Source: Calothrix sp. PCC 7716
Lineage (GTDB): Bacteria > Cyanobacteriota > Cyanobacteriia > Cyanobacteriales > Nostocaceae
Assembly (NCBI RefSeq): GCF_019977735.1
Contig: NZ_AP025018.1
Location: 2,294,001 to 2,358,000, forward strand
Direction of reading: 5' to 3'
DNA: 64,000 nucleotides
A program made the translations under genes and the position numbers. Below, piece by piece: positions 56,760-64,000 of this stretch (the first letter of the stretch is position 1; every line of letters starts with the position of its first letter). Below the pieces are notes generated by a model. That model made no database searches. It saw only the letters and a list, made by a program, of their open reading frames with translations, and was not told where the DNA came from.

Positions 56760-57680
56760 TTATCTTTTCCATTGTTGTAAGATGTAGGAGTAAAACCAAT
56801 CTTTATCAACTTTGTCCATTGCTAGAATCTTTCTTCCTTTTTCAACTACTTTGGTTCTTCCTTGGCTTTTTCCTGTGGCTATAATTTCTGTTTGTAGTTC
56901 TTTTAATTCAAAAGCTTGTGGATTACCTAAATATGAGGTTGCTAATACGTCCCAGGCGTAATAATCTTGAGAAATGACTAAGGCATAACATTGTCCTGCT
57001 AAATCGGATATATTATATTGACGCTGTTTGCCTATTTTTTGGACAAATTCAGGCGTAACTGGAACGTTGTTTGTGATATCTAGCGAACACATTATTATTT
57101 CTATTGAACTTTCCCAGACGCGCGCTACTGCTTTTGGGTCCCAATAAGCATTCCATTCAGCAGAACCATCTTGTCCAGATTCCCAATTTTTTTCTACGTT
57201 ACCTGCTACATTTAAGGCGCCTCCCATCCAAATAAGGCGCCGAATTTTGGTATGAATATCTGGTGCTTTATCTAATGCATATGCGAGGTTAGTTAATGGG
57301 CCTGTTATTAATAATGTGACTGGTTCGGGTGCTTGTTGTAATGCGCGTATCATAAAGTCTTGACCAGGTTCTGTAAGTAACGGGGTTGTGTATGTATCTT
57401 GCTGGTTAAGAATTGGCAGGTTATCGATAACAAACGAGTCACGACGGTATAGGTATGGAAATGGATTTATACCACGGACGGTACTTTCTGCTACGCTGAC
57501 GTGAGAAAAACCCATTAGGTCTAAGATTTTACGTGTTGCGCTGACTGCTGGTTGAATGTAGCAGTCGGCAGGTGTGACGATAATACCGATGGGTTCGACT
57601 TTTTCTATGGTCATTAGGAGCATGACAGCTAGAAAATCATCTACGGCGCCATCGTGGTCTAATAATACTTGTTCTTTCAT
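56760..57680 (-). CDS. Nucleoside hydrolase (inosine-uridine type)
   Basis: 306 residues. The calcium- and ribose-binding motif at the N-terminus is DHDGAVDD (Asp8, Asp10, Asp14, Asp15), and ITGPLTNLAYAL plus the MGGALNVAGNVE loop complete the IUNH signature. It would release base and ribose from nucleosides. The ribokinase gene lies 51 bases upstream on the same strand, which would phosphorylate the ribose product. The leader contains TAAGGAGTTAGGAGTA, so a heptanucleotide repeat supplies the ribosome site. Confidence 0.88.
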   Translation of the reverse strand: MKEQVLLDHDGAVDDFLAVMLLMTIEKVEPIGIIVTPADCYIQPAVSATRKILDLMGFSHVSVAESTVRGINPFPYLYRRDSFVIDNLPILNQQDTYTTPLLTEPGQDFMIRALQQAPEPVTLLITGPLTNLAYALDKAPDIHTKIRRLIWMGGALNVAGNVEKNWESGQDGSAEWNAYWDPKAVARVWESSIEIIMCSLDITNNVPVTPEFVQKIGKQRQYNISDLAGQCYALVISQDYYAWDVLATSYLGNPQAFELKELQTEIIATGKSQGRTKVVEKGRKILAMDKVDKDWFYSYILQQWKR

Positions 57681-57750
57681 TACTCCTAACTCCTTAAAAG
57701 ACGTGACATGTCACGTCTCTACATTTTTAACTCAGCACTCAGCACTTTTA
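57681..57750. repeat. Heptamer units flanking a 20-bp palindrome
   Basis: GGAGTTA units at the nucleoside hydrolase leader, a perfect palindrome AGACGTGACATGTCACGTCT (57699-57718), then GTGCTGA heptamers that encode the end of ribokinase. The palindrome could be an operator or part of a dispersed repeat related to 27612-27705. Confidence 0.65.
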
Positions 57751-58670
57751 ACTCCTCTTTCTTTTAAAAATGCTTCAAACATGTATCTGTCGGGTAATGA
57801 TGGTTGGGCGCCTGGTCTTGTGGCTGCTATTGCTCCTGCTGCGGCGCCCCATGTGACACATTCACGTAAAGGTAATTCTGCTTCTATTGCTGCTGCTAGT
57901 CCACCACTAAATGCGTCTCCCGCTGCTGTTGTATCTACCGCTTGTACAGGGAATGCTGGTATAAAAAAGTTTTCTTCTTTGGTGGCGCAATATACTCCTT
58001 TGGCGCCAAGTTTAATGATGGCGCATTTTACTCCGCGTTGTAATAGTATTTGAGCGGCTTTTGCTGCGGATTCTTCGTTGTCTACCGGAAAACCAACAAG
58101 TTGTCTTGCTTCGACTTCGTTGGGTGTAATTATGTCTACTAATGAATATATTTCTGGCGGTACATCTATTTGTACGGGGGCTGGGTCAAGGATAACTTTG
58201 ACACCAGCATTATGACCTGCTTTGGCGGCAGCAACTACAGCAGTCATTGGGACTTCAAATTGTAGTAGTAATGCTTTTGCACGTGGTAATAAGTTTGTGA
58301 GCCTTTCAACGTCTTCATTATCTAATAGTCCATTGGCGCCTGGAATCACAATAATTTGATTTTCGCCACTGTTATCAACGATAATAACGGCTACACCTGA
58401 ACTAGCATTTGCTTCGATTGATACATTATCGGTTCTTACACCTGCAGCTTGTAAGCTATTTACTAATTCGGCGCCAAAACTATGGGCACCCACTCGTCCA
58501 ACAATATGTGTACTAATTCCTAAACGGGCACTGGCAACTGCTTGGTTAGCACCTTTTCCACCTGGTGCTTTGAAAAATTCTTGTCCCAACAGCGTTTCGC
58601 CGGCGACGGGTAATCTGGGTGCTGTCGCGATTAAATCTATATTAATGCTGCCGAAGACGATAACTGTCAT
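57732..58670 (-). CDS. rbsK: Ribokinase
   Basis: 312-residue PfkB-family sugar kinase. PGGKGANQAVASARLG (about 37-52) and the catalytic DTTAAGDAFSGG anion-hole motif (about 252-263) identify ribokinase; N-terminal IDLIATAPRLP also fits. It would convert ribose to ribose 5-phosphate. The last residues (SAEC and stop) are encoded by a GTGCTGA heptanucleotide repeat, so the C-terminus has been altered by repeat expansion. It is upstream of the nucleoside hydrolase, giving a nucleoside salvage unit. Confidence 0.92.
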   Translation of the reverse strand: MTVIVFGSINIDLIATAPRLPVAGETLLGQEFFKAPGGKGANQAVASARLGISTHIVGRVGAHSFGAELVNSLQAAGVRTDNVSIEANASSGVAVIIVDNSGENQIIVIPGANGLLDNEDVERLTNLLPRAKALLLQFEVPMTAVVAAAKAGHNAGVKVILDPAPVQIDVPPEIYSLVDIITPNEVEARQLVGFPVDNEESAAKAAQILLQRGVKCAIIKLGAKGVYCATKEENFFIPAFPVQAVDTTAAGDAFSGGLAAAIEAELPLRECVTWGAAAGAIAATRPGAQPSLPDRYMFEAFLKERGVKSAEC

Positions 58671-58879
58671 AAAAGTGTGTTTTTCTGATTTTCGCGCTCC
58701 AATGGCACTATACTAACGGACACCTTTAACATCATTCAAAGCCCTTAACACCCTCATCGTTTCTACAAAAATTTATTATTAACGTACAAACACTTAATAA
58801 TTTTGTACTTTTTTTAACTTATATTGAATCAAGGCGCCTGTGTAAAAATGTATGTATAACAATCGAATGGCACTAGGTG

Positions 58880-58915
58880 TTGAATTCATCGTCTATAAGT
58901 ATACGATGAATTCAA
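58880..58915. promoter_or_regulatory. 12-bp perfect inverted repeat
   Basis: TTGAATTCATCG / CGATGAATTCAA with a 12-base spacer that is itself partly palindromic (TATA...TATA). It lies 67 bases before the DUF6263-like gene and about 210 bases upstream of divergent rbsK. It may be an operator or an mRNA hairpin. The 58671-58982 spacer shows nothing else. Confidence 0.4.
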
Positions 58916-58982
58916 ACTAACATGATAATCGTCATCATTTAAGTCAAAATTAAAAGTCAAAAATAATAAATTTGGTTTAACC

Positions 58983-59984
58983 ATGAAAAAAAGCATCGTT
59001 ATTACTGGTATAGCATTTTTCATTGCTGGCACGGGTATGAAACCTTTAATCATAGCCAATGCTAAAACTCCTGCGGTCAAACCAACTATTAACACGCAAC
59101 AAACTAATACACCAGTTAATACACCAAAAATAACCCCTACTGCTAAAGCCAAGGTTGAATTAATGGACGCAGGCGCCGAACCACGTCAAGAATTACGGAT
59201 AAAGCCAGTTGTGGGCACAAGAGAACTCGCTGATATGAAGGTTAATGTTGACATGGTAATTTCTTTTGAGGGTAAACCTTCACCAGCCATTAAAATGCCT
59301 GCAACAATAATGAAAACCGATGTTGTGGTTACAAAAGTTGAACCGAACGGTGATGTGCATTATGAGTTTTCTTATAAAGACGTTGATATTCAAGGTGATA
59401 CATCATTACCACCAGCAGCTATTAGCAAGATGCGTGGTGAAATTAAAAAGCTGACTGGAATGAAAGGTACAGCAGTAGTTGATAGTCGCGGGCAAACCAA
59501 ACAAGCAAATCTGACTGTTCCCCAAGGTATAGACAACAGTCTTAAGCAGCACATCGACCAATTCTCAAATTCGATGCAGCAACTGTCTACACCTTTTCCA
59601 CTAGAAGCTGTAGGTGTTGGCGCCAAATGGCGTGCGACCGAAAGTGTTAATGTTAGTGGAATGACAGTTAATCAAAGCGCATTGTACGAGTTGGTTAGCA
59701 TTAAAGATAATCTTGCGACATTCAACGTTACAATCGAACAGCAAGTACCAGGACAGCAAAAATTAAACTTGCCGCAGGCGCCTGCTGGAGTGACGATGAC
59801 TGTTAAGTCATATGACAGCAAAGGTCAGGGACAAGCGCAAATCAACATGAATAAAGTAATGCCAGTTAGTTCTAAAGTATCAATGACAGCTAATTCGCTG
59901 TGGGGAATGACACCTGCCAATAGTAAGAAAGAAATAACTATGAACCAGCAAATGTCAATCCAAATGACTATTGACTCAAAATAA
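58983..59984 (+). CDS. Exported DUF6263-like protein
   Basis: 333 residues with a signal-type N-terminus (KKSIVITGIAFFIAGTG) and a Thr/Pro/Asn-rich linker (about 28-55). The mature domain consists of repeated beta-strand segments (LADMKVNVDMVISFEG, DVHYEFSYKDVDI, TMTVKSYDSKGQGQAQI). I recall this pattern as DUF6263, but that label is from memory. Role unknown; probably periplasmic. No neighbour suggests a pathway. Confidence 0.65.
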   Translation: MKKSIVITGIAFFIAGTGMKPLIIANAKTPAVKPTINTQQTNTPVNTPKITPTAKAKVELMDAGAEPRQELRIKPVVGTRELADMKVNVDMVISFEGKPSPAIKMPATIMKTDVVVTKVEPNGDVHYEFSYKDVDIQGDTSLPPAAISKMRGEIKKLTGMKGTAVVDSRGQTKQANLTVPQGIDNSLKQHIDQFSNSMQQLSTPFPLEAVGVGAKWRATESVNVSGMTVNQSALYELVSIKDNLATFNVTIEQQVPGQQKLNLPQAPAGVTMTVKSYDSKGQGQAQINMNKVMPVSSKVSMTANSLWGMTPANSKKEITMNQQMSIQMTIDSK

Positions 59985-60106
59985 TTACACCCTTATTTCT
60001 TTAGAGTAGTTGAGCTTGAGTCATGAAATCGATAATATTTACGATTATCAGTCTATAACTTCAATCCAAAACACTAGTCTAAATTATAAGGGGAGGGGTG
60101 TCTTAA

Positions 60107-60484
60107 ATGTCCGACGTAGAAACCGATGAGACTCGTGAGGAACGCATCAAGAACGAAATACTTGTTGATGCTGAAGATAAAGAAGACCGCGCGATGGGGT
60201 GGTATTATTACCTAGACGATTGCCTAAATTTTCCATTTAATGCTAAATGGGCAAAAAAGGGACGTAAAGGAACTGCACCAGAAAAGGATGTCGAAGTTTT
60301 AGCGATGGCAACTGAAGAAGAGTGCTTACGCGATATGCTCGTGGAAGTAGTCGAAGTTGGTGGCAAAGACGAAGACGTTGACATCGCGCGGTTAAATGAT
60401 TTGAAGGTGCTTGATGCTGATGAAGATACTCAGGAAGCGCTAGATGACTGGTACTACTGGGTAGCAAAAGGTTACAAGTTCTAA
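60107..60484 (+). CDS. ccbP: CcbP-type calcium-binding protein
   Basis: 125 residues, strongly acidic. RIKNEILVDAEDKEDRAMGWYYYLDD, then FPFNAKW, and the ADEDTQEALDDWYYWVAKGY ending (described in part) correspond to the cyanobacterial CcbP calcium-binding family. In Anabaena CcbP is a calcium-binding protein whose loss is linked to heterocyst differentiation. It is relatively short of basic residues except a KWAKKGRKG loop. A hairpin follows directly after the stop. Confidence 0.8.
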   Translation: MSDVETDETREERIKNEILVDAEDKEDRAMGWYYYLDDCLNFPFNAKWAKKGRKGTAPEKDVEVLAMATEEECLRDMLVEVVEVGGKDEDVDIARLNDLKVLDADEDTQEALDDWYYWVAKGYKF

Positions 60485-60497
60485 TTTAATAACTTAT

Positions 60498-60530
60498 AGA
60501 AACCGGGTTTCTACCAGAAACCCGGTTTCT
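60498..60530 (+). terminator. GAAACCGGG-family hairpin with T-run
   Basis: AGAAACCGGGTTTCT faces AGAAACCCGGTTTCT across ACC, followed by TTTCTTG. It separates ccbP from the patatin gene. Confidence 0.75.
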
Positions 60531-60570
60531 TTTCTTGCAAAGAGAATTTATGATAAATATTTGTTAATTT

Positions 60571-61746
60571 ATGTCATTTAATATTTTAAGTTTAGATGGG
60601 GGTGGAATTCGCGGAATTGTTGCAGCGAAAATGCTATCTATTATCGAAAAACAAATTGATAAACCGTTAAATGAGTATTTTCAGCTAATTACTGGAACTT
60701 CTACTGGTTCTATATTAGCGGCAGCTATAGCCAGTGGGCGTAGTAGTCAAGAAATTGTTGATTTATATAAACAGCAAAGTTCGATTATTTTTCCTTATAG
60801 AAAGCGTTTTAGTTTTAGACGTTTACCTTTACTTTTTAAACATGGCATATCGGCGCCTAAATATTCAGAAAAAGGGTTAATTCAGGTTTTACAAGGTGTT
60901 TTTGGAAGTACAACGCTTTTTGACATTGCTTCGCCGTTATTATTAGTAATATCTTTTGATACTATTGAGCGTTCGCCTATTTTTTTTAAAAGCTGGCGCC
61001 AAGATAAAGGTTATGGTAACGTTCCATTATGGGAAGTATGTGTTTGTTCAGCATCGGCGCCTACTTATTTTCCCGCACACAAACTTAACAGACGAATTGG
61101 TGGAACCGCGCAAGATGGATATAGTGATGCAATTATATTAGATGATGGCGCCGCTTCAGTCGATAATATTTATAACAACATGCAAATCAGTATTATCGAC
61201 GGTACAGGAATTTCACAAACCCGCACAATTAAAAAATATATTGGCTCAACTCGCACCTGCACAATATACCCAGCTTGGGAAAAAGTCCCCGATAAAACTT
61301 CGATTTACTCAATCAAGTCACAATACTCAGCTATTGATGGAGGAGTTGCGGCAAATAACCCCTCAAGTTGTGCAGTTGCGGAAGCATTAAGACTCGGATA
61401 TTCCATCCAAGACATTCGCGTTCTTTCCATTGGAACTGGAGAACGCACGCGCATAATTCCATTTGAACAAGCACAACATTGGGGTTTAATACAATGGGCA
61501 CAACCATTAATTGGTATACTTTTTGACGGTTCATCTGAAATATACGAGTATATAACTAAGCAAATAGCTCATCAGCGTATACTCAGACTACAATTCAAGC
61601 TCGATAGAGAACTTACAGGAAAACGTCTCAGCGACGATATCGACGACGTAAGTCCAGAAAATATTAGCAACCTGCTTGAAGCAGCCCAAGTTTACATGCA
61701 GCAACCTAATATACAAACATCACTACATAAATTTTTGAGTAATTAG
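60571..61746 (+). CDS. Patatin-like phospholipase with inserted module
   Basis: 391 residues. The oxyanion loop DGGGIRG (9-15), the nucleophile Ser44 in GTSTG (42-46) and the catalytic Asp256 in DGGV are all present, so lipid acyl hydrolase activity is expected. Between residues about 183 and 248 lies an extra stretch (DAIILDDGAASVDNIYNN, IDGTGISQTRTIKKYIG, PDKTSIYSI). It resembles a small beta module I associate with phage tail and other virion proteins. It interrupts the patatin core just before the Asp. No associated CD-NTase or other defence gene is adjacent. Confidence 0.85.
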   Translation: MSFNILSLDGGGIRGIVAAKMLSIIEKQIDKPLNEYFQLITGTSTGSILAAAIASGRSSQEIVDLYKQQSSIIFPYRKRFSFRRLPLLFKHGISAPKYSEKGLIQVLQGVFGSTTLFDIASPLLLVISFDTIERSPIFFKSWRQDKGYGNVPLWEVCVCSASAPTYFPAHKLNRRIGGTAQDGYSDAIILDDGAASVDNIYNNMQISIIDGTGISQTRTIKKYIGSTRTCTIYPAWEKVPDKTSIYSIKSQYSAIDGGVAANNPSSCAVAEALRLGYSIQDIRVLSIGTGERTRIIPFEQAQHWGLIQWAQPLIGILFDGSSEIYEYITKQIAHQRILRLQFKLDRELTGKRLSDDIDDVSPENISNLLEAAQVYMQQPNIQTSLHKFLSN

Positions 61747-61779
61747 CAACTTCCAAATAAAAAAATCTCCAAAATTCTA

Positions 61780-61844
61780 TTGTGGGGTGGGCATCCTTGC
61801 CCGCCCTGACCCACCGGACGGGCGAGGACGCCCATCCCACAAGA
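61780..61844. repeat. Inverted pair of GGCATCC-type palindromes
   Basis: TTGTGGGGTGGGCATCC...GCCCGCC on one side and GGACGGGCGAGGACGCCCATCCCAC on the other (abbreviated), head to head between two convergent genes. Confidence 0.7.
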
Positions 61845-61847
61845 TGG

Positions 61848-63131
61848 TTAATCTAATTTTTGGAAAACTCTTAGCAGTTGTGCGAAAAATTCTTCCATTC
61901 TGTACTCAAAAACAGTTTCCCAAAGTAAAGAGCCGTTGTACCTTATTTCGTAGACACCTGAACTGAACTCCCGGAAATCCGCAATTAATCCTTCGCGTTT
62001 GGCATGATTTAACCTTTTTATAGTGCGAGGTGTAATTTCCATGACTCTCTTCCGTTGTGTTCGAGTCAGAGCATCCCAAGCTGCTTGCTTGCAATCTTCA
62101 TGAGTTTTAAGTGCTTTGCTGATTTCTTCCCATGTACTGGCAGTTTGAAATGTTTGAATCAGTAACTCAACTGTGGTCAGTTGAGGAGTGGAGGAAAGTG
62201 TGATTGGGGAAGTCTCAACCTCTACAGAGGATGTTAAAAATTCATAATCATCGATTGAATGATCTTTTTCCTCTGGTTCAAAACTCCAAGCACCTTGAAC
62301 ATGTTCATCTTCGTCACACTCCTGACTATAGTCCAAAGTTTCCGACTCCATTAAATCAGGTTCTGCGCTTACTTGGTCAGCATCCCAAGATTCATACAAG
62401 TAGTTTACAGGCGCCGTTTCTACTTCATTATTAGGCGCCGAATATTCAGTTACTTCTAGCTCTTGGGTAACGTTATCTGATGTATAACTAACGGATGCTA
62501 AAAATTTGTATTTAGATTCATAACGAACTGCCACCGCATCAGAGATAATTGCTTGTGCAGTTCTACTCTCAGCATTCATCATGAATTCCAGCATGACTCC
62601 TGTGGGTTGGTCATATATGGGGCCAATTTGACAAGCTCGCTTCCCGCCTATCAGTTGCCAAATAGTTGCTGCATCTTCTTCTGTTTCTTCACGAGTAGCT
62701 CGCGGTTTACGACACTGTTTTACGAAACCACGAACTTTGTCCTGAGTAATAGTAGCCAAGGTTTTCATCTGGCTAATAACAGAACTGTATTTCTTTAAGT
62801 TCCCGGCTATTTGGAAGAGTGTATGTATTTCAATAAGTGCTAACTCGTGTGGAAGAAAGATGTTAAAAGCTGCTTCCAACTTGAGGTAACGCTTCTCTTC
62901 CCCCTCCCAACCTAGTTTTTTTAACAATTCTTTATATTCTTTTCTAGCCAACGTTGCTTTTTGCTTTGCTAACCAAAACGCATAATGTAGAACACGCACG
63001 GTTGACGTATATAAGGCGCCGAGAGGGTGCGAACAATCATCAGCATTGGTCATGAAGTCGCTAAACTGTGCTGGAGATAAAACAAGTTCGTCCAGACTGG
63101 TAGTGCCAAATCCCTGGAATTGTGTAATCAT
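61848..63131 (-). CDS. Large protein of unknown family, helix-rich ends and acidic middle
   Basis: 427 residues, soluble. N-terminal half: helical, with LHYAFWLAKQKATLARKEYKE and a Lys/Arg-rich VKQCRKPRATREETEEDAA (pieces). Middle (about 225-315): acidic low-complexity linker. C-terminal part: LIQTFQTASTWEEISKALKT, then RKRVMEITPRTIKRLNHAKRE, resembling a helix-turn-helix, and a final beta/helix unit. A DNA-associated or replication/partition-type role is possible but not shown. The next upstream gene is an HTH regulator, separated by a strong hairpin. Three GGCGCC sites suggest long residence. Confidence 0.7.
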   Translation of the reverse strand: MITQFQGFGTTSLDELVLSPAQFSDFMTNADDCSHPLGALYTSTVRVLHYAFWLAKQKATLARKEYKELLKKLGWEGEEKRYLKLEAAFNIFLPHELALIEIHTLFQIAGNLKKYSSVISQMKTLATITQDKVRGFVKQCRKPRATREETEEDAATIWQLIGGKRACQIGPIYDQPTGVMLEFMMNAESRTAQAIISDAVAVRYESKYKFLASVSYTSDNVTQELEVTEYSAPNNEVETAPVNYLYESWDADQVSAEPDLMESETLDYSQECDEDEHVQGAWSFEPEEKDHSIDDYEFLTSSVEVETSPITLSSTPQLTTVELLIQTFQTASTWEEISKALKTHEDCKQAAWDALTRTQRKRVMEITPRTIKRLNHAKREGLIADFREFSSGVYEIRYNGSLLWETVFEYRMEEFFAQLLRVFQKLD

Positions 63132-63153
63132 AGTATTCTGGAATTAATTCAAG

Positions 63154-63189
63154 GCGGCTGCACAAATCTTGCCGGACGTGTGCAGCCGC
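63154..63189. terminator. Perfect 11-bp GC-rich hairpin
   Basis: GCGGCTGCACA / TGTGCAGCCGC around 14 bases, followed on the plus strand by TTTGCTTTT. It lies between the HTH gene (upstream on minus strand) and the 427-residue gene, and probably ends the HTH transcript or attenuates read-through. Confidence 0.7.
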
Positions 63190-63233
63190 TTTGCTTTTAC
63201 AATATTTATAATACTGCTAAACACAGCTTTTGT

Positions 63234-63566
63234 TTACATATAATTGTTAAATATTTTTGCGGAATTAAAAAAAGCACTCACATCGACATTAAAGACTTTG
63301 CAAAGCACTTGTACTACTTTGAGCGAAACGGTTATATCGTCGCTTTTAAGGCGTTTTGCGAATATATGAGGCTGTTCCAGTTGTTGTATATATTGATATG
63401 CAACCCTGTATCCTAATTGATTGGTCATTTCTGATAATTGTCGGCGAGTCATATTTCCGCGTAAAGCTTGCAGTGTCAATGCTTGTTGCTGCGTCCACGT
63501 CAAACTATAAACATGCTTAATATCTACCATAACGATTTCATTTTTACTGTTGGTACTTGTCATCAT
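63234..63566 (-). CDS. XRE-type helix-turn-helix regulator
   Basis: 110 residues. QALTLQALRGNMTRRQLSEM, a Tyr/Gln-rich recognition region (YRVAYQYIQQLEQPH) and VVQVLCKVFNVDVSAFF form a Cro/C1-type HTH with its fourth and fifth helices. Several Met codons could start the protein (63566, 63563, 63530), and the longer frame to 63671 is not supported by a ribosome site. It may control itself and the gene beyond the terminator. Confidence 0.65.
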   Translation of the reverse strand: MMTSTNSKNEIVMVDIKHVYSLTWTQQQALTLQALRGNMTRRQLSEMTNQLGYRVAYQYIQQLEQPHIFAKRLKSDDITVSLKVVQVLCKVFNVDVSAFFNSAKIFNNYM

Positions 63567-63671
63567 AAAATTTCTATATATTGTTGCCAGCAGTATTAAC
63601 TTAGCATTGAGATGCTCGATATGAAGAAGAAACATGGCACTTACGCTTATACTACCCCGGCGGCTAAGCAA

Positions 63672-64000
63672 AAATTTACTACAATTCGCAGTAATTGAGA
63701 AAGCTATTCGTTTTATGCTCTTATCGCGTAGACGCGCCTAGTAGTAGCACGGTTGTACAGTCAGTAATGTTGGTAGTATTTGAAACTATAATACTACTTG
63801 ATAATCAGGCACCTGCCTTATTTTATTCATACCAACACCGTAGACAAATTTCCCGTGTGCATGAACATGCAGAGTTCACAGTTCTGTTTCGTTTACTGTG
63901 AACTGCTATGCTTATGCTTATTTGTGTACTTTTTCAATCACAATTAAAAATATCAGGCGCCTACGAGCGTGCAACTGTACCCCGCGTAACACCAAGTTGA
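63672..64000. other. Window end without a supported gene
   Basis: 329 bases with a GCGTAGACGCGCC partial palindrome near 63727 and one GGCGCC at 63957. No reading frame with coding character; a gene may begin beyond the window. Confidence 0.35.

Overview
The window reads as chromosome of a filamentous, probably Nostocales-type cyanobacterium. The evidence is petM, ycf39, an NblR-type regulator, plant-type ferredoxin, bilin reductase bvdR, tocopherol genes, crtO ketolases, CcbP, several small cyanobacteria-restricted families (DUF2949, DUF5340-like, DUF4330, DUF1350) and typical cyanobacterial intergenic repeats (heptanucleotide arrays, GAAACCNGGTTTC hairpins, GGCATCC-type palindromes). The DNA is AT-rich, and most genes are single units or short operons separated by repeat-loaded spacers. 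No rRNA, tRNA, CRISPR array, prophage or intact insertion sequence was recognised.

Layout: 0-5 kb holds a decayed HicA toxin, the Ktr potassium transporter (ktrA, ktrB) and a tocopherol pair (gamma-tocopherol methyltransferase, homogentisate phytyltransferase). 5-10 kb holds a TPR protein, a P-loop ATPase/GNAT-like/HTH regulator and two broken genes (a GTPase without its P-loop and a HigA-type antitoxin). 10-22 kb holds acs, a large TPR-CHAT protein, an ATP-grasp/Uma2 pair, a small inverted-repeat element and a second large STAND ATPase anchored to the membrane. 22-30 kb holds lpdA, trpC, small conserved genes, an nblR-like gene, nadK, ycf39 and petM. 30-41 kb holds secreted proteins, a phosphoesterase, an M48 protease, RusA with a degenerate nuclease partner, bvdR, ferredoxin, SpoIID-like, and sulfiredoxin with Dps. 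41-49 kb holds a GrpE-like HTH protein, a STAS/PP2C partner-switch pair, an Na+/H+ antiporter and an atypical receiver. 49-57 kb holds a saccharopine dehydrogenase-like protein, two crtO paralogues flanking nuclease debris, a Nudix hydrolase and an ABA4-like membrane protein. 57-64 kb holds nucleoside hydrolase with ribokinase, CcbP, a patatin with an inserted module, a large unknown gene and an HTH regulator.

Functional themes are photosynthetic maintenance and pigment/antioxidant metabolism (tocopherol, ketocarotenoid, bilin, PSII assembly, cytochrome b6f, Srx/Dps), ion and osmotic homeostasis (Ktr, NhaP-type), and signalling through STAND, receiver and STAS/PP2C modules. The most striking genome-scale signal is about 120 copies of the palindrome GGCGCC (counted by eye) against a single classical HIP1 octamer (GCGATCGC). 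That HIP1 copy sits in the longest GGCGCC-free stretch, inside the TPR-CHAT gene. A second theme is heptanucleotide tandem arrays that abut start codons or supply stop codons.
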